A stretch of 64,000 bases of DNA from Ensifer adhaerens (GCF_020035535.1 NZ_CP083350.1:1002501-1066500); one strand, 5' to 3'; numbered from the stretch's first letter, positions 35,062-45,515 are shown. Notes: a model not told the origin generated them from the letters alone. Made by a program: numbers and translations.

Positions 35062-36078
35062 ATGCTCGACGTAAACAGTTCGACCGAGTCGACTTCGGTC
35101 GCCGCCAAAGCCACCGAGCCGCGTTGGATTCTGGCCGATGCACAAAAAATCTATAATCTGCCGTTCAACGACCTCCTCTATCGCGCGCAGTCCACTCACC
35201 GCGCCACGTTCGACCCCAATGCCATCCAGATGAGCCGCCTGCTGTCGATCAAGACCGGCGGCTGCGCCGAGGACTGCGGCTACTGCAGCCAGTCCGCGCA
35301 TTACCCGACCGGGCTCAAGGCGTCGAAATTGATGGAGGTAGAGCGGGTTCTTGCGGAAGCGAGGAAGGCGAGGGATGGCGGCGCGACACGTTACTGCATG
35401 GGTGCGGCCTGGCGCAGCCCGAAGGAGCGCGACATGGAGGCGATCGTCGCCATGATCAGCGGCGTGCGGGCACTCGGGATGGAGACCTGCATGACCTTGG
35501 GCATGCTGACTCCGGAACAATCCGGGCGGCTCGCCGACGCCGGGCTCGATTACTACAACCACAATGTCGACACGTCGGAGCGCTTCTACGGCGAAATCAT
35601 CACCACCCGCAGCTTCGCCGACCGGTTGGAGACGCTCGCCAATGTCCGCGACGCCGGCATCAAGGTCTGCGCCGGTGGTATTCTCGGTATGGGCGAGACG
35701 GCAGACGACCGGATCTCGATGCTGGTGACGCTCGCCAATCTGCCGGTGCCGCCGGAAAGCGTGCCGATCAACATGCTGATCCCGATCCCGGGCTCGAAGC
35801 TCGCCGATGCCGCACCTGTCGATCCGATCGATTTCGTCCGCACTATCGCGCTGGCGCGCATCCTGATGCCGCAGTCGCATGTCCGGCTTTCCGCCGGTCG
35901 CACCGAAATGAGCGACGAGACACAGGCGCTCTGTTTCTTTGCCGGCGCCAATTCGATCTTCGTGGGCGAGACGCTGCTCACGGCCGATAATCCCCGGGAG
36001 GATCACGACGCGTCCCTGTTCCGCCGCCTGGGGCTGAAGCCGATGGCACTTGCGGCAAAAAAGGACGCGGCCGAATGA
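35062..36078 (+). CDS. bioB: Biotin synthase
   Basis: A 338-residue radical SAM enzyme that inserts sulfur into dethiobiotin. It contains [16 protein letters not shown] (C-x3-C-x2-C for the 4Fe-4S/SAM cluster), [20 protein letters not shown] and RLSAGRTEM (ligand Arg of the second cluster). In-frame ATGs also lie at 35014 and 35044. I chose 35062, preceded by GGGGAAACGA, because the first ATG lies almost on the BioR box and hence probably ahead of or at the transcription start. It is first in bioBFDAZ; the stop overlaps bioF. Confidence 0.92.
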   Translation: MLDVNSSTESTSVAAKATEPRWILADAQKIYNLPFNDLLYRAQSTHRATFDPNAIQMSRLLSIKTGGCAEDCGYCSQSAHYPTGLKASKLMEVERVLAEARKARDGGATRYCMGAAWRSPKERDMEAIVAMISGVRALGMETCMTLGMLTPEQSGRLADAGLDYYNHNVDTSERFYGEIITTRSFADRLETLANVRDAGIKVCAGGILGMGETADDRISMLVTLANLPVPPESVPINMLIPIPGSKLADAAPVDPIDFVRTIALARILMPQSHVRLSAGRTEMSDETQALCFFAGANSIFVGETLLTADNPREDHDASLFRRLGLKPMALAAKKDAAE

Positions 36079-37223
36079 CTGTGGCGGCCCTTCTCACGCG
36101 TCACGAGAAGACGCTTTCCGGCCTCGAACGAAAGGGGCGCCGACGCGAACTTGTCGTCGGCGGTGGTATGGATTTCACCTCCAACGACTACCTCGCGCTT
36201 GCCGGATCGCCGCGCCTGAAGGCGGCAATCGCCGCAGCGATCGAGCGCGGCGTGCCGGTCGGCTCCGGCGGCTCGCGGCTGTTGCGCGGCAACCATGGGG
36301 AGCACGTGGCACTGGAGGCGGAGGCAGCGGCGTTCTTCGGCGTGCCGCGAACGCAGTACTTCGCCAGCGGCTATGCCGCCAACGCCGCCCTCTTTTCGAC
36401 GTTACCGCAGCGCGACGATATCATCGTCCACGATGCCCTGATCCATGCGAGTGCTCGCGAGGGTATTGCCGCAAGCAAGGCGGTCGCAGGCGCCGCCACG
36501 CACAACGATGTCGACGCTTTCGCCGATAAGATCAGCCAGTGGCGGAAGGCGGGCGGCACGGGGCATCCGTGGATTGCCGTCGAAAGCCTCTATTCCATGG
36601 ACGGCGACCGGGCGCCGCTTGCAGATCTCGCCGCGCTCGCAGAACGGCACGATGGCTTTCTGGTGGTCGACGAGGCACATGCGACCGGCGTCTTCGGGCC
36701 GGACGGCCGCGGAGTGACGGCCGAATTGGAAGGTCGGGAAAATCTCGTGGTGCTGCACACCTGCGGCAAGGCGCTCGGGGTTTCCGGCGCGCTCATTGGC
36801 GGAAGTGCGGTGCTTTGCGACTACCTCGTCAATCGTGCCCGCAACTTCATCTATTCAACCGCGCCGTCGCCGTTGATCGCGGCCGCCGTCCGCGAAGCGC
36901 TGGCAATGCTGGTGGATGAGCCGCAGCGCCGGGAAGAGTTCGACAGCCTCAGGGCCTTCGCCAATCAGGCGCTTGCCGAAACGCTTGGCATCGAAGGCAG
37001 CGGCTCGCAGATCCTTCCGGTTATTGTGGGAGATAACGGCCGCGCCGTGCGGATTGCCGCGCGGATGCGCGTCGAAGGTTTCGATATCAGGGCGATCCGT
37101 CCGCCGACCGTTCCCGAGGGGACTGCGCGGCTTCGGATCGCGATCACGTTGAATGTCGACCGGCCGATGATCACGCGCATGCTGGAGCGTTTGAAGGTGG
37201 CGATGGCGGAGGAGCGGCCATGA
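36075..37223 (+). CDS. bioF: 8-amino-7-oxononanoate synthase
   Basis: A 382-residue PLP enzyme that condenses pimeloyl-ACP/CoA with L-alanine. It shows [61 protein letters not shown] and [16 protein letters not shown] (PLP lysine). Four-base overlaps with both bioB and bioD indicate translational coupling. Confidence 0.92.
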   Translation: MTVAALLTRHEKTLSGLERKGRRRELVVGGGMDFTSNDYLALAGSPRLKAAIAAAIERGVPVGSGGSRLLRGNHGEHVALEAEAAAFFGVPRTQYFASGYAANAALFSTLPQRDDIIVHDALIHASAREGIAASKAVAGAATHNDVDAFADKISQWRKAGGTGHPWIAVESLYSMDGDRAPLADLAALAERHDGFLVVDEAHATGVFGPDGRGVTAELEGRENLVVLHTCGKALGVSGALIGGSAVLCDYLVNRARNFIYSTAPSPLIAAAVREALAMLVDEPQRREEFDSLRAFANQALAETLGIEGSGSQILPVIVGDNGRAVRIAARMRVEGFDIRAIRPPTVPEGTARLRIAITLNVDRPMITRMLERLKVAMAEERP

Positions 37224-37858
37224 CGCCCCGTTTCATCATAACCGGCACGGATACCGGTATCGGCAAGACCCTGTTCTCCGCAGCGCTGACCGATGCGCTT
37301 TGCGGCTGCTACTGGAAGCCGGTGCAGTCGGGTCTCGACGAAGAGACCGACAGCGAGGCAGTAGCCCGGCTCGGTCGGATCCCGCCCGAGCGCATCCTGC
37401 CCGAGGCCTACAGGCTCAGAACGCCGGCATCGCCACACCTCTCGGCGCGTATCGACGCTGTGTCGATCGCGCCTGAGAGCCTCCTACCGCCGGTGGTGAA
37501 CAGACCGCTGGTCATTGAAGGCGCAGGCGGCCTCTTGGTGCCGCTCACCGAGAAAACGGTCTTTGCCGATCTGTTCGCACGCTGGCAAATCCCGGTGATC
37601 CTTTGCGCTCGCACCGGGCTCGGCACGATCAATCACACGCTGCTATCGCTCGAGGCGCTGCGCCGCCGTGCGATCCCGGTCCTGGGTGTCGCCTTCGTCG
37701 GCGACGAGCAGGCGGATAGCGAGGCGATCATCGCCGCGCTGGGGGCAGTTCGGCGTCTGGGTCGGCTGCCGCGGCTCGATCCGTTGACGCCGGATCGCCT
37801 GCGGCAAGCCTTTCGCGACAATTTCGACCTCGACGATATTAAGCAGGTGCCGGCATGA
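37220..37858 (+). CDS. bioD: Dethiobiotin synthetase
   Basis: A 212-residue ATP-dependent carboxylase that closes the ureido ring. The P-loop [15 protein letters not shown] is at residues about 9-22; YWKPVQSGL and [10 protein letters not shown] are the substrate and metal loops. The gene overlaps both bioF and bioA by four bases. Confidence 0.92.
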   Translation: MTPRFIITGTDTGIGKTLFSAALTDALCGCYWKPVQSGLDEETDSEAVARLGRIPPERILPEAYRLRTPASPHLSARIDAVSIAPESLLPPVVNRPLVIEGAGGLLVPLTEKTVFADLFARWQIPVILCARTGLGTINHTLLSLEALRRRAIPVLGVAFVGDEQADSEAIIAALGAVRRLGRLPRLDPLTPDRLRQAFRDNFDLDDIKQVPA

Positions 37859-39123
37859 GAACGTCTGCAGTCTGGTATCCCTTCACCCAGCATGCGCTGG
37901 AGCCGGCAATGCGACGCGTCGCCCGGACCGAGGGTGCCTATCTCATTGACGAGGACGGCGCGCCGATCCTCGATGCGATCTCGTCCTGGTGGGTCGTCAC
38001 CCACGGTCACCGCCATCCGGCGATCATGGAAGCGGTCCGCCTGGCCACGGAAACCCACGACCAGGTCATCTTCGCGGAATATACCCACGCCCCGGCGGAA
38101 GAACTGGCGAGCGGGCTGATCGATATCGCCCCCAAAGGGCTTGCCCATGTGTTCTATTCCGACAGCGGCTCGACGGCGGTCGAAGTTGCGTTGAAGATGG
38201 CGCTCGGTTTCTTCCACAATCTCGGCCGGCCGCGAAACCGCATCTGCGTGCTCGAACACGGCTATCACGGCGACACGATCGGTACGATGTCGGCCGGGGA
38301 AAGGGGCGTCTTCAACGCGCCTTACGCGCCGCTGCTTTTTGCCGTCGATCGGCTGCCGTTTCCGGAGGCCGGCCGGGAGCAGGCGACGCTCGATGCCTTC
38401 GAGGCAGCCTGTGCCTCTGGCGCGGTGGCCGCCCTGTTGATCGAGCCACTGCTCCTCGGCGCCGGCGGCATGAAGACCTACCCGGCGTCAGTGCTTTCCG
38501 AACTGAAACGAATCGCCGAGCGCCACGGCAGCCTGCTGATCGCCGACGAAGTGATGACCGGATGGGGACGGACTGGCAGTCTGTTTGCCTGCGAACAGGC
38601 CGGGATCACGCCCGATATCCTCTGCACGTCCAAGGGGCTGACCGGTGGTGCGCTGCCGCTGGCGGCGACGCTTTCAACGGCCGAAATCTTCGAGGCCCAT
38701 CTCTCGAGCGATCGGCGCAAGACGTTCTTCCATTCGAGTTCCTATACGGCCAACCCGATCGCCTGCGCTGCGGCGCTCGCCAATCTCACCGTCTGGAAGG
38801 AGGAGCCAGTGCGGGAACGTATCGATGCCTTAAGCGAACGGCAGCGTCGGCATGCCGCTCACTATGCCGAGGATCGCCGCTTCAGCGACGTCCGCCAACT
38901 CGGAACGATTGCCGCGCTGGACCTCAAGGTGCCCGAGGGTGGCTATCTCGCTGAAGTTGGCCCGCGGCTCAGGGCCTTCTTTCGCGAACGGCGTTTGCTG
39001 ATCCGCCCGCTCGGCAATGTCATCTATCTGATGCCGCCCTATTGCGTCACCGAAGCCGAGCTCACACAAGCCTTTGGCGCAATCGACGAGGCGGCGTCGC
39101 TTATCGCGGCGGGGCGGCTGTGA
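37855..39123 (+). CDS. bioA: Adenosylmethionine-8-amino-7-oxononanoate aminotransferase
   Basis: A 422-residue class III PLP aminotransferase that uses SAM as amino donor. Characteristic segments are [65 protein letters not shown] and [15 protein letters not shown] (PLP lysine). It overlaps bioD by four bases, and its stop overlaps the bioZ GTG. Confidence 0.93.
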   Translation: MRTSAVWYPFTQHALEPAMRRVARTEGAYLIDEDGAPILDAISSWWVVTHGHRHPAIMEAVRLATETHDQVIFAEYTHAPAEELASGLIDIAPKGLAHVFYSDSGSTAVEVALKMALGFFHNLGRPRNRICVLEHGYHGDTIGTMSAGERGVFNAPYAPLLFAVDRLPFPEAGREQATLDAFEAACASGAVAALLIEPLLLGAGGMKTYPASVLSELKRIAERHGSLLIADEVMTGWGRTGSLFACEQAGITPDILCTSKGLTGGALPLAATLSTAEIFEAHLSSDRRKTFFHSSSYTANPIACAAALANLTVWKEEPVRERIDALSERQRRHAAHYAEDRRFSDVRQLGTIAALDLKVPEGGYLAEVGPRLRAFFRERRLLIRPLGNVIYLMPPYCVTEAELTQAFGAIDEAASLIAAGRL

Positions 39124-40109
39124 GCGCCGCCCGGTCATCCCGCCTTGTCGGCTTCGGCCATGCGGTGCCGGCGCGGCGTATCGCAAACGCCGAGATCGAA
39201 AAGAAGCTCGGTCTCGAGCCCGGCTGGATCGAACGTCGCACCGGCATTCGCGAGCGGCGCTGGGTAGAGGACGGCGAGACGCTGACGGGCTTGGCGTCGA
39301 TCGCCGGGGCTGCGGCGCTCGACAATGCAGGCGTTTCGCGGGGCGATATCGCCCTGACCTTGCTCGCGACCTCGACGCCCGATCATCTCCTGCCGCCCTC
39401 CGCACCCTTGCTTGCCCACCGTCTCGGGCTCACCCGTTCCGGTGCGATTGATCTGGCTGGTGCGTGTTCGGGCTTTCTCTATGCTCTGACGCTCGCCGAC
39501 GGCTTCGTGCGAGCACAGGGAAAGCCGGTCCTGGTGGTGGCGGCCAACATCCTCAGCCGGCGGATCAATCCAGCGGAAAGGGCAAGCGCCGTGCTCTTTG
39601 CCGATGCGGCAGGTGCGGTCGTCGTGGCCCCGTCCGCTGATCCGCAGACCGGCCTCCTTGGCGTCGATCTCGCGGCGGACGGCAGCCGCTACGACCTGAT
39701 CTCCATCGCCGCCGGCGGTAGCAGCCTGCCGTTCTCTGCGGACCTGCGGCCGCAGGATTTCCTGATGACGATGCGCGACGGGCGGGAGATGTTCACCCGG
39801 GCGGTGGAGATGATGGCGCAATGTGCCAGCCGCGCTCTGGATGCCGCCGGCTGCAGTTCCCAGGAGATCGACCGGTTCGCGCCGCATCAGGCCAACGCCC
39901 GGATATTCGACGCCGTCTGCGATCGCCTTGCCATTGCGCCGGCAAGAACCGTGCGCACCATCGCTGACTACGGCAACTCATCCGCCGCGACGATCCCGCT
40001 GTCGCTATCGCTGGCGCATGAAAAGCGCCCGTTCGCTCCGGGCGAGAAAGTGCTGCTGACGGCAGCGGGCGCCGGCCTCACCGGAGGCGCAGTGCTGCTC
40101 GGCTTCTAG
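39120..40109 (+). CDS. bioZ: BioZ, KAS III-like enzyme of pimelate-moiety synthesis
   Basis: A 329-residue beta-ketoacyl-ACP synthase III homologue. The thiolase-fold triad is visible: [13 protein letters not shown] (Cys), [11 protein letters not shown] (His) and [11 protein letters not shown] (Asn). In Agrobacterium and relatives, BioZ makes a keto-pimeloyl-ACP precursor for biotin, replacing BioC/BioH. The GTG start overlaps the bioA stop; the frame is open further upstream inside bioA, but that portion is shadow. As last gene of bioBFDAZ its role is strongly supported by position. Confidence 0.9.
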   Translation: MSAARSSRLVGFGHAVPARRIANAEIEKKLGLEPGWIERRTGIRERRWVEDGETLTGLASIAGAAALDNAGVSRGDIALTLLATSTPDHLLPPSAPLLAHRLGLTRSGAIDLAGACSGFLYALTLADGFVRAQGKPVLVVAANILSRRINPAERASAVLFADAAGAVVVAPSADPQTGLLGVDLAADGSRYDLISIAAGGSSLPFSADLRPQDFLMTMRDGREMFTRAVEMMAQCASRALDAAGCSSQEIDRFAPHQANARIFDAVCDRLAIAPARTVRTIADYGNSSAATIPLSLSLAHEKRPFAPGEKVLLTAAGAGLTGGAVLLGF

Positions 40110-40119
40110 TCCGGTGGGA

Positions 40120-40147
40120 GATGCGGTCCGCATACGCTTTCCGCATC
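40120..40147. terminator. Weak stem-loop between convergent bioZ and ubiV
   Basis: GATGCGG and CCGCATC form a seven-base stem around a 14-base loop in the 43-base gap between the two stops. No T tract, so it is tentative. Confidence 0.3.
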
Positions 40148-40152
40148 CTGCC

Positions 40153-41097
40153 CTAAGCAGCCGGGACACCGTCACGTGCCGAGACCTTGACCCAGGCGGC
40201 TCCGGTCTGGCCGTGGTGGAAGCCGTTGGAAAACGGTACGTCGGGATAGGTGGAGGCGAGCCGGGCAAGGCTTTCGCTGGTGGAGCACCGGCCAGTGATC
40301 GCATCGTCGTATATTTGTGCGACCGCGACCATGTCGCAGTCCTGCGGCGATAGCCGGATGCGCGATACGCCAGCGGCAGCCAGTTCCGGCAGCTCCTGCA
40401 TCAGCGCCTGGCAGGTGTGCGACATGGTCTGCACGCCGTTCAGCGACAGGAAGGGCTGCCGGTCGAGCGTCTCGACGGTCAGGCCGTCCGTATCCTCACC
40501 GCAGATGAACTGGCAATTGTCCTTGATCAGCCCCTTGGAACGGGCATGGGCGCAGCGCGCCGAGATCGCCAGCGGCACGCGACCGAAAGCGAAGACCTCG
40601 AAGGCAACGCCGGGGTTCTCGGCAATGATGCCGCGCACCGATGCCATCGGCAGTTCCGGCGGCAGACAGATGCTCGTCGCGCCCCTCGAAGCCAGGAGCC
40701 GGGCGGTCGCGCCGTTATAGACGTTGACCAGCGGCCCGATCGAATGCGGCCTGCCGGCAAGCAGATGCAGCGCGGATAGGTCATTGGCTTCGATCGGATG
40801 CGTGCTGTCGCGCACCAATCCGCGCACCAGCTGGCTTTCGCGTTCCAGCGTCACCAGCGCAAGCGAGGCGAGGCTCACCTGTTTGCCGGCATTCTCCAGC
40901 CGTTCGATGACCTCGCCGACATGCGGCTCGATGAAATGCAGCCGCTTCGAGCAGACGGCCTCGCCGATCGTGACGTGGGCGATCGGCGCTTCGTCGGCGA
41001 TGCGGAAATAGAAGTCGCGCCATTTGGGGCCATCCCAGAGATAATAGACCGGGCCGAGGCTCAAGGTGGGTTTGGATGGGCTTGTCGATATGGTCAT
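40153..41097 (-). CDS. ubiV: UbiV, U32-family protein of oxygen-independent ubiquinone synthesis
   Basis: A 314-residue peptidase-U32-family protein. In Escherichia coli, UbiU and UbiV form a 4Fe-4S heterodimer that performs oxygen-independent ring hydroxylation of ubiquinone precursors. Cysteines fitting cluster ligands are in SARCAHARSKGLIKDNCQFIC, plus an upstream cysteine in GEAVCSKRLHF. The ATG (MTISTSPSK) has GGAGG about 10 bases before it; the frame is open nine codons more. It follows ubiU by a few bases in the order ubiT-ubiU-ubiV. Confidence 0.88.
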   Translation of the reverse strand: MTISTSPSKPTLSLGPVYYLWDGPKWRDFYFRIADEAPIAHVTIGEAVCSKRLHFIEPHVGEVIERLENAGKQVSLASLALVTLERESQLVRGLVRDSTHPIEANDLSALHLLAGRPHSIGPLVNVYNGATARLLASRGATSICLPPELPMASVRGIIAENPGVAFEVFAFGRVPLAISARCAHARSKGLIKDNCQFICGEDTDGLTVETLDRQPFLSLNGVQTMSHTCQALMQELPELAAAGVSRIRLSPQDCDMVAVAQIYDDAITGRCSTSESLARLASTYPDVPFSNGFHHGQTGAAWVKVSARDGVPAA

Positions 41098-41104
41098 GGG
41101 CCGA

Positions 41105-42082
41105 TTACCTCCAGCGCTTTTCATAGGCGCCTGTTGTCGTCTTCTGGCCTTCGCTGAGCGCCTTCAGCCGCGACACCAAGGCAGGTCGCTCGGCGGCGCC
41201 GGCGGTCAGTGCCCGCCGCATGACCGAGACGACCTCGGCGACGTAGGCCTTACCGCGCTGCCGGCCCTCGATCTTCAGCGCGCTGACGCCGGCGCTCCGT
41301 AGCGCATCGATATGGTCCATGACGTCGAGCGAAACCGGATCTTCGAAGGCATAGCCGCGCTCCTCGGCAATGTCGAAACGGCCCTTGCAGAGCGTCGGAT
41401 AGCCGGCAGCTTCGCCTGCCGGGAAGCGGTTGATGGTGTAATCTCCGAGCTCGGACACCAGATCGCGTCCGTCCTGGCGATAGCGCACATGGCTTGCGGG
41501 CGAGCAGACACCGTTCATGTTGGGCGACTTGCCGGTGGCGTAGGAAGAGAGTGAACAGCGCCCCTCGGCCATGACGCAGAGGCCGCCGAAGGCAAAGACT
41601 TCGATCTCGCAATCAATCTGCCTGGCAAGGCGGGCGATGTCGGCGATCGTCAGCGTGCGCGGCAGCACAACGCGTTTTGCCGCGAAGGCCTCGACGAGGA
41701 AGCGCACGGCATCGGCGTTCGAGGCCGAGGCTTGCACGGAGACATGCAGCCGCTGGTGGGGATGGCGTTCGACCGTATAGGCCATCAGGCCGAAATCGGC
41801 GAGGATGACGGCATCGGCACCAAGCGCCACGGCGTCATCCACCGCCTGATGCCAGAGCGTCTCCTGGCCGGCGCGCATGAACGTATTGATCGCGACGAAG
41901 GTCATCACCTTGCGCTGTTTGGCATAGGCGATGGCCGTTCGGAGTTCGTCTCGGGAGAAGTTCAGGCCGGGAAAATTGCGGGCGTTCGTCTCGTCGCGAA
42001 AGCCGCAATAGACCGCGTCGGCGCCGGCATCGACGGCTTCGCGGAAGGCGGCAGGCGTGCCGGCGGGGCAGATCAGTTCCAT
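41105..42082 (-). CDS. ubiU: UbiU, U32-family protein of oxygen-independent ubiquinone synthesis
   Basis: A 325-residue U32 protein starting MELICPAGTPAAFREAVDAGADAVYCGF, the usual UbiU N-terminus, with LCVMAEGRCSLSSYATGKSPNMNGVCSPA in the middle supplying cluster cysteines and GYPTLCKGRFD downstream. It acts with UbiV and the UbiT lipid carrier. Its start overlaps the end of ubiT by ten bases. A frame extending to 43501 runs through ubiT and ubiD antisense and is not coding. Confidence 0.9.
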   Translation of the reverse strand: MELICPAGTPAAFREAVDAGADAVYCGFRDETNARNFPGLNFSRDELRTAIAYAKQRKVMTFVAINTFMRAGQETLWHQAVDDAVALGADAVILADFGLMAYTVERHPHQRLHVSVQASASNADAVRFLVEAFAAKRVVLPRTLTIADIARLARQIDCEIEVFAFGGLCVMAEGRCSLSSYATGKSPNMNGVCSPASHVRYRQDGRDLVSELGDYTINRFPAGEAAGYPTLCKGRFDIAEERGYAFEDPVSLDVMDHIDALRSAGVSALKIEGRQRGKAYVAEVVSVMRRALTAGAAERPALVSRLKALSEGQKTTTGAYEKRWR

Positions 42083-42591
42083 TGGGGCGCCTCCTCCTTG
42101 AGAACACGGCCAAGCGCGCGCTCGCGGATCTGTTCTCCAGCTCGACGCACGAGCGGCGCCAGCGGCCCGGCCATGTCGGCGAGATCGCTTGGAAGGTTGA
42201 TCTCGCAATCGTCGAGCGCGTTGCGCAGCGCCAGCATTGCCTCCATGTCGCCGCTGACGGCAAGATCGCGCGAGAAGAAGACGGCGTCGCCGTCGATGCG
42301 GCCCTCGAGCAGCGCCAGAAGCAGCACGAGTTCGCCTTCCATGCAGGCATCGGAAACCGGCGCGCGCTCCTTGCGATGCACGGAGATGCGCGGCACGGCC
42401 GGTTCGACAAGGAAGCCGATCGGCAGGTCCGACGGCAGGAAGGCGTAGCGCTTGGCTGCGTGATCCGCGAGACGGTCGAAGAGGCCGGGATGGGTCTCGA
42501 TCACGCGGGCAAAGACGCGTTGCACCAGGCTTTCGATGGCGATGATGGGAACGAAGTTGAGGGGTACGGTGATCGCGAGGGGAAGTGTCAT
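42073..42591 (-). CDS. ubiT: UbiT, SCP2-domain accessory lipid carrier
   Basis: A 172-residue protein with an SCP2-like lipid-binding domain (residues about 55-145: FLPSDLPIGFLVE, ELVLLLALLEGRIDGDAVFFSRDLAVSGDMEAMLALRNALDD). In E. coli, UbiT holds hydrophobic quinone intermediates for UbiU/UbiV under anoxia. It is the first gene of ubiTUV; a TTG-N8-CAA box lies 77 bases upstream, placing activation at a suitable distance. Confidence 0.88.
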   Translation of the reverse strand: MTLPLAITVPLNFVPIIAIESLVQRVFARVIETHPGLFDRLADHAAKRYAFLPSDLPIGFLVEPAVPRISVHRKERAPVSDACMEGELVLLLALLEGRIDGDAVFFSRDLAVSGDMEAMLALRNALDDCEINLPSDLADMAGPLAPLVRRAGEQIRERALGRVLKEEAPQWN

Positions 42592-42667
42592 GACGACCTG
42601 TGGGACTACCTCTGCAGGGAGAATCGGACGATGCGCCGCATGCTAGTCGCCCGGGGCGGCGGGTTGT

Positions 42668-42681
42668 TTGCGCCACGTCAA
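42668..42681. promoter_or_regulatory. Fnr/NnrR-type box between ubiT and ubiD
   Basis: TTGCGCCACGTCAA fits TTG-N8-CAA. Its centre is about 83 bases from the ubiT ATG, suiting class II activation of ubiTUV; it is only 35 bases before ubiD, where it might rather block or overlap. Confidence 0.65.
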
Positions 42682-42715
42682 AGACAAGGGCCATTCGCCG
42701 CCACAAACAGGTTCC

Positions 42716-44227
42716 ATGAACAGGACCTTCCGCCCGTCCCAGGGCTTTGCAACGCTTCAGGATTTTGTCGACGCGCTCGAGCGCGAAGGCGATCTGAAGC
42801 GTATTTCGCGGCCGGTGTCGCTGGTGCATGAGGTGACCGAAATCCACCGCCGCGTGCTTGCCGCCGACGGGCCGGCGCTTCTCTTCGAGCGGCCGGTCGA
42901 TGCGACGGGCGCCGCACATTCGATCCCGCTTCTGACTAATCTCTTCGGGTCGGAACGCCGGATCGAGCGTGGTTTCGGCCTGGCGCCGGGTGGGCTCGAT
43001 GCACTTGCCGGCGAACTTGCGGAACTGCGCGATCCGAGAGCGCCGCAGTCGCTGCGCGACGCCTGGGACCGGCTGCCTCTGCTCCGATCGGCGATGTACA
43101 TGCGGCCGCGAAAGGTAACGCGCGCACTCTGTCAGGAGGTCGTCTGGCGCGATCAGGAAATCGACCTCGGACGTCTGCCGGTTCAATGGTGCTGGCCGGG
43201 TGAGCCGGCGCCGCTCATCACCTGGCCGCTGGTGATCACGCGCGCGCCGGATGATCCGCTCGATGTCAATGTCGGGATCTATCGCATGCAGGTGCTGGGG
43301 GCCGATCGCGCCATCGTGCGCTGGCTCGCCCACCGCGGCGGCGCCCGCCACCATCGTCTGTGGCAACGCCTCGGTCAGGACATGCCGATCGCGGTCGTCA
43401 TCGGCGCCGACCCGGCGACGATTCTTTCTGCGGTCATGCCGCTGCCCGATGGCTTGAGCGAGCTGAATTTCGCAGGGCTGCTTCGGCGCGGCAGGACGCA
43501 ACTCGTGAAGGCGAAAACCGTGCCGCTTTCGGTGCCGGCCAATGCGGAGATCGTGCTGGAGGGGACGGTCTCAGCGAGCGAGACCGCGGAGGAGGGCCCC
43601 TATGGCGATCACACCGGCTATTATAATTCGGTGGAGCCGTTCCCGGTCATGCGTTTGTCGGCGATCACCATGCGTCGGACTCCGCTCTATCTTTCCACCT
43701 ATACCGGCCGGCCGCCGGACGAGCCTTCGCGGCTCGGAGAGGCGATGAACAGGCTGTTCGTGCCGCTGGTTCGCAAGCAGTTTCCCGAGATATCCGACCT
43801 CTATCTGCCACCCGAAGCCTGCTCTTACCGGGCCATGGTTGTCGCGATCGACAAGCGTTATCCCGGACAGGCCAAGCGCGTGATGATGGGGCTATGGTCT
43901 GTCCTGCCGCAGTTCAGCTACACCAAGCTGATCATCGCCGTCGACCCGGATATCGACGTGCGCAACTGGTCCGATGTGATGTGGGCTCTTGCGACCCGCT
44001 TCGATGCCAGCCGCGACGTGACCGTGATCGAGGGGACGCCGATCGACTATCTCGACTTCGCGTCGCCGCGCTCCGGCCTCGGCGGCAAGCTCGGGCTCGA
44101 CGCCACCAACAAGATCGGCACCGAGACCGACCGCGAATGGGGACGCGTTCTGGAGATGTCACCCGAGGTCATTGGTCAGGTCGATGCGATCTGGGCCGGT
44201 CTCGGGCTTGGAGGGCTGACGCGATGA
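42716..44227 (+). CDS. ubiD: UbiD-family decarboxylase
   Basis: A 503-residue prenylated-FMN-dependent decarboxylase, probably 3-octaprenyl-4-hydroxybenzoate decarboxylase of ubiquinone synthesis. Family segments are VNVGIYRMQVLG, WLAHRGGARHH, IVLEGTVSASETAEEGPYGDHTGYYN (catalytic E-x-x-R/E region) and KLIIAVDPDIDVRNWSDVMWA. The chosen ATG (MNRTFRPSQ) has CAGG before it; an open frame 16 codons longer includes the regulatory box. It is followed by its cofactor enzyme ubiX with a four-base overlap. UbiD needs no oxygen, matching the adjacent ubiTUV. Confidence 0.9.
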   Translation: MNRTFRPSQGFATLQDFVDALEREGDLKRISRPVSLVHEVTEIHRRVLAADGPALLFERPVDATGAAHSIPLLTNLFGSERRIERGFGLAPGGLDALAGELAELRDPRAPQSLRDAWDRLPLLRSAMYMRPRKVTRALCQEVVWRDQEIDLGRLPVQWCWPGEPAPLITWPLVITRAPDDPLDVNVGIYRMQVLGADRAIVRWLAHRGGARHHRLWQRLGQDMPIAVVIGADPATILSAVMPLPDGLSELNFAGLLRRGRTQLVKAKTVPLSVPANAEIVLEGTVSASETAEEGPYGDHTGYYNSVEPFPVMRLSAITMRRTPLYLSTYTGRPPDEPSRLGEAMNRLFVPLVRKQFPEISDLYLPPEACSYRAMVVAIDKRYPGQAKRVMMGLWSVLPQFSYTKLIIAVDPDIDVRNWSDVMWALATRFDASRDVTVIEGTPIDYLDFASPRSGLGGKLGLDATNKIGTETDREWGRVLEMSPEVIGQVDAIWAGLGLGGLTR

Positions 44228-44814
44228 ACCGGTTGAAGATCGTCCTCGGCGTTACCGGCGCTTCAGGCGCTGCGATTGCCGTTCGCATCGCCGAGCGTCT
44301 CGGCGAAATCGAAAGCGTCGAGCTGCATCTCGTCCTGTCGCCGGCGGCGCACCGCACGCTCGCGCATGAGGTTGGCGCAGAGGCACTTCCCTCCCTGTTG
44401 CGTAAGGCTGCGCGAACCTATGACCACGCCGATATCGGCGCGGCGATTGCGAGTGGGTCGTTTTCGACGGCCGGCATGATCGTGGCGCCGTGCTCCATGC
44501 GTACACTCGCGGCGATCTCTGCCGGCATGGCCGATAACCTCGTGGTCCGCGCAGCCGACGTGCATCTGAAGGAGCGGCGCCGATTGGTTCTGATGGCGCG
44601 CGAAACGCCGCTGCATCTCGGTCACCTGCGCAACATGTGCGCCGTCACGGAAATGGGGGCGATTATCATGACGCCGGTGCCGGCCTTCTATCATCGGCCT
44701 GAAACCGTCGAGGCCATCGTCGACCATCTGGCGGCCCGGGCGATCGACCTGCTGGCGCTGCCGATCACACCGCTGGCGAAGGCCTGGCAGGGTGAGGACC
44801 AAAAATCATCGTGA
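44224..44814 (+). CDS. ubiX: Flavin prenyltransferase UbiX
   Basis: A 196-residue flavoprotein that makes prenylated FMN, the UbiD cofactor. It shows VLGVTGASGAAIAVRIAE (FMN loop), AAIASGSFSTAGMIVAPCSMRTLAAISAG and RRLVLMARETPLHLGHLRNM, all standard for UbiX. The ATG overlaps the ubiD stop (ATGA). It is convergent with nnrU. Confidence 0.92.
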   Translation: MNRLKIVLGVTGASGAAIAVRIAERLGEIESVELHLVLSPAAHRTLAHEVGAEALPSLLRKAARTYDHADIGAAIASGSFSTAGMIVAPCSMRTLAAISAGMADNLVVRAADVHLKERRRLVLMARETPLHLGHLRNMCAVTEMGAIIMTPVPAFYHRPETVEAIVDHLAARAIDLLALPITPLAKAWQGEDQKSS

Positions 44815-44815
44815 T

Positions 44816-45505
44816 CTAGAACGCGGTCGCCTGAAGCAGCGGATCGGCGCCGAACAGGACCTCGTGACCGCCAAGCAGCAGCCACACGGCAATCGCGACG
44901 GTGGCAAAGGCGGCGATGATCATCACGGGATCGGCGCGCAATCGGGTTTCGCCCCGGATGATCGCTGCGAAGGGCCAGACTGACGTGCCCTTCGAGGCCG
45001 CTTGCCAGTCGTCGCCCAAACGTCGGCGGGCACGCTTTTCGAGCATGAAGAAACCACCGACGGAAAACAGCGCGAAACCGCCGAAAAGCACCAGCGCGCG
45101 CAGGTCGCCATTGGGCACGATGTGACCGGCGGCCCAGAGCAGGAAGCCCCAGAGCACCGGGTGGCGGGTGATCGTCACGATGGCACCCGGTCGTTCGTTC
45201 CCCTGGTAGATGGATATCGACAGCGCGTTCTCGCTGAAGAGCCCGGCCAGCACGAGAAAGATGCCGAGTGGCGCCAGAACGAAGGTTACCCAGGCCTGCC
45301 AGGCCGCCGGTTCCCAGAGCGGCATGAAATCGAGCTGAAGGGCCGCGTGAAAGACGAAACCGAGAGCGAGCACGGACAGAAGCGAATAGACCGCGAAATA
45401 GGTCGAGCGGCCGAGCCGGTTAATCAGTCCCTGGCGTAGCGTCGGCCAGGCCGGCACAAGATGGAGCAGCAGGAAGACGGCGAAGGCGAGGAGAAAATAG
45501 GTCAT
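44816..45505 (-). CDS. nnrU: NnrU family membrane protein
   Basis: A 229-residue inner-membrane protein with about six hydrophobic helices. RHPVLWGFLLWAAGHIVPNGD is the conserved NnrU/isoprenylcysteine methyltransferase-like motif. NnrU is required for nitrite/nitric oxide reductase expression or function in denitrifiers, but the biochemistry is unsettled. An ATG six codons upstream (45523) overlaps the end of the hemerythrin gene; neither start has a strong ribosome site. It is the second gene of a hemerythrin-nnrU unit. Confidence 0.82.
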   Translation of the reverse strand: MTYFLLAFAVFLLLHLVPAWPTLRQGLINRLGRSTYFAVYSLLSVLALGFVFHAALQLDFMPLWEPAAWQAWVTFVLAPLGIFLVLAGLFSENALSISIYQGNERPGAIVTITRHPVLWGFLLWAAGHIVPNGDLRALVLFGGFALFSVGGFFMLEKRARRRLGDDWQAASKGTSVWPFAAIIRGETRLRADPVMIIAAFATVAIAVWLLLGGHEVLFGADPLLQATAF

Positions 45506-45515
45506 ATCGGTTGTC

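Noticed and set aside
34845..35156. Open frame overlapping the bioB start
   Set aside because: No ribosome site, different frame from bioB, crosses the BioR box; chance frame in AT-richer DNA.
42083..43501. Long upstream extension of ubiU
   Set aside because: Covers ubiT and the antisense of ubiD; ubiU proteins start with MELICPAG as chosen.
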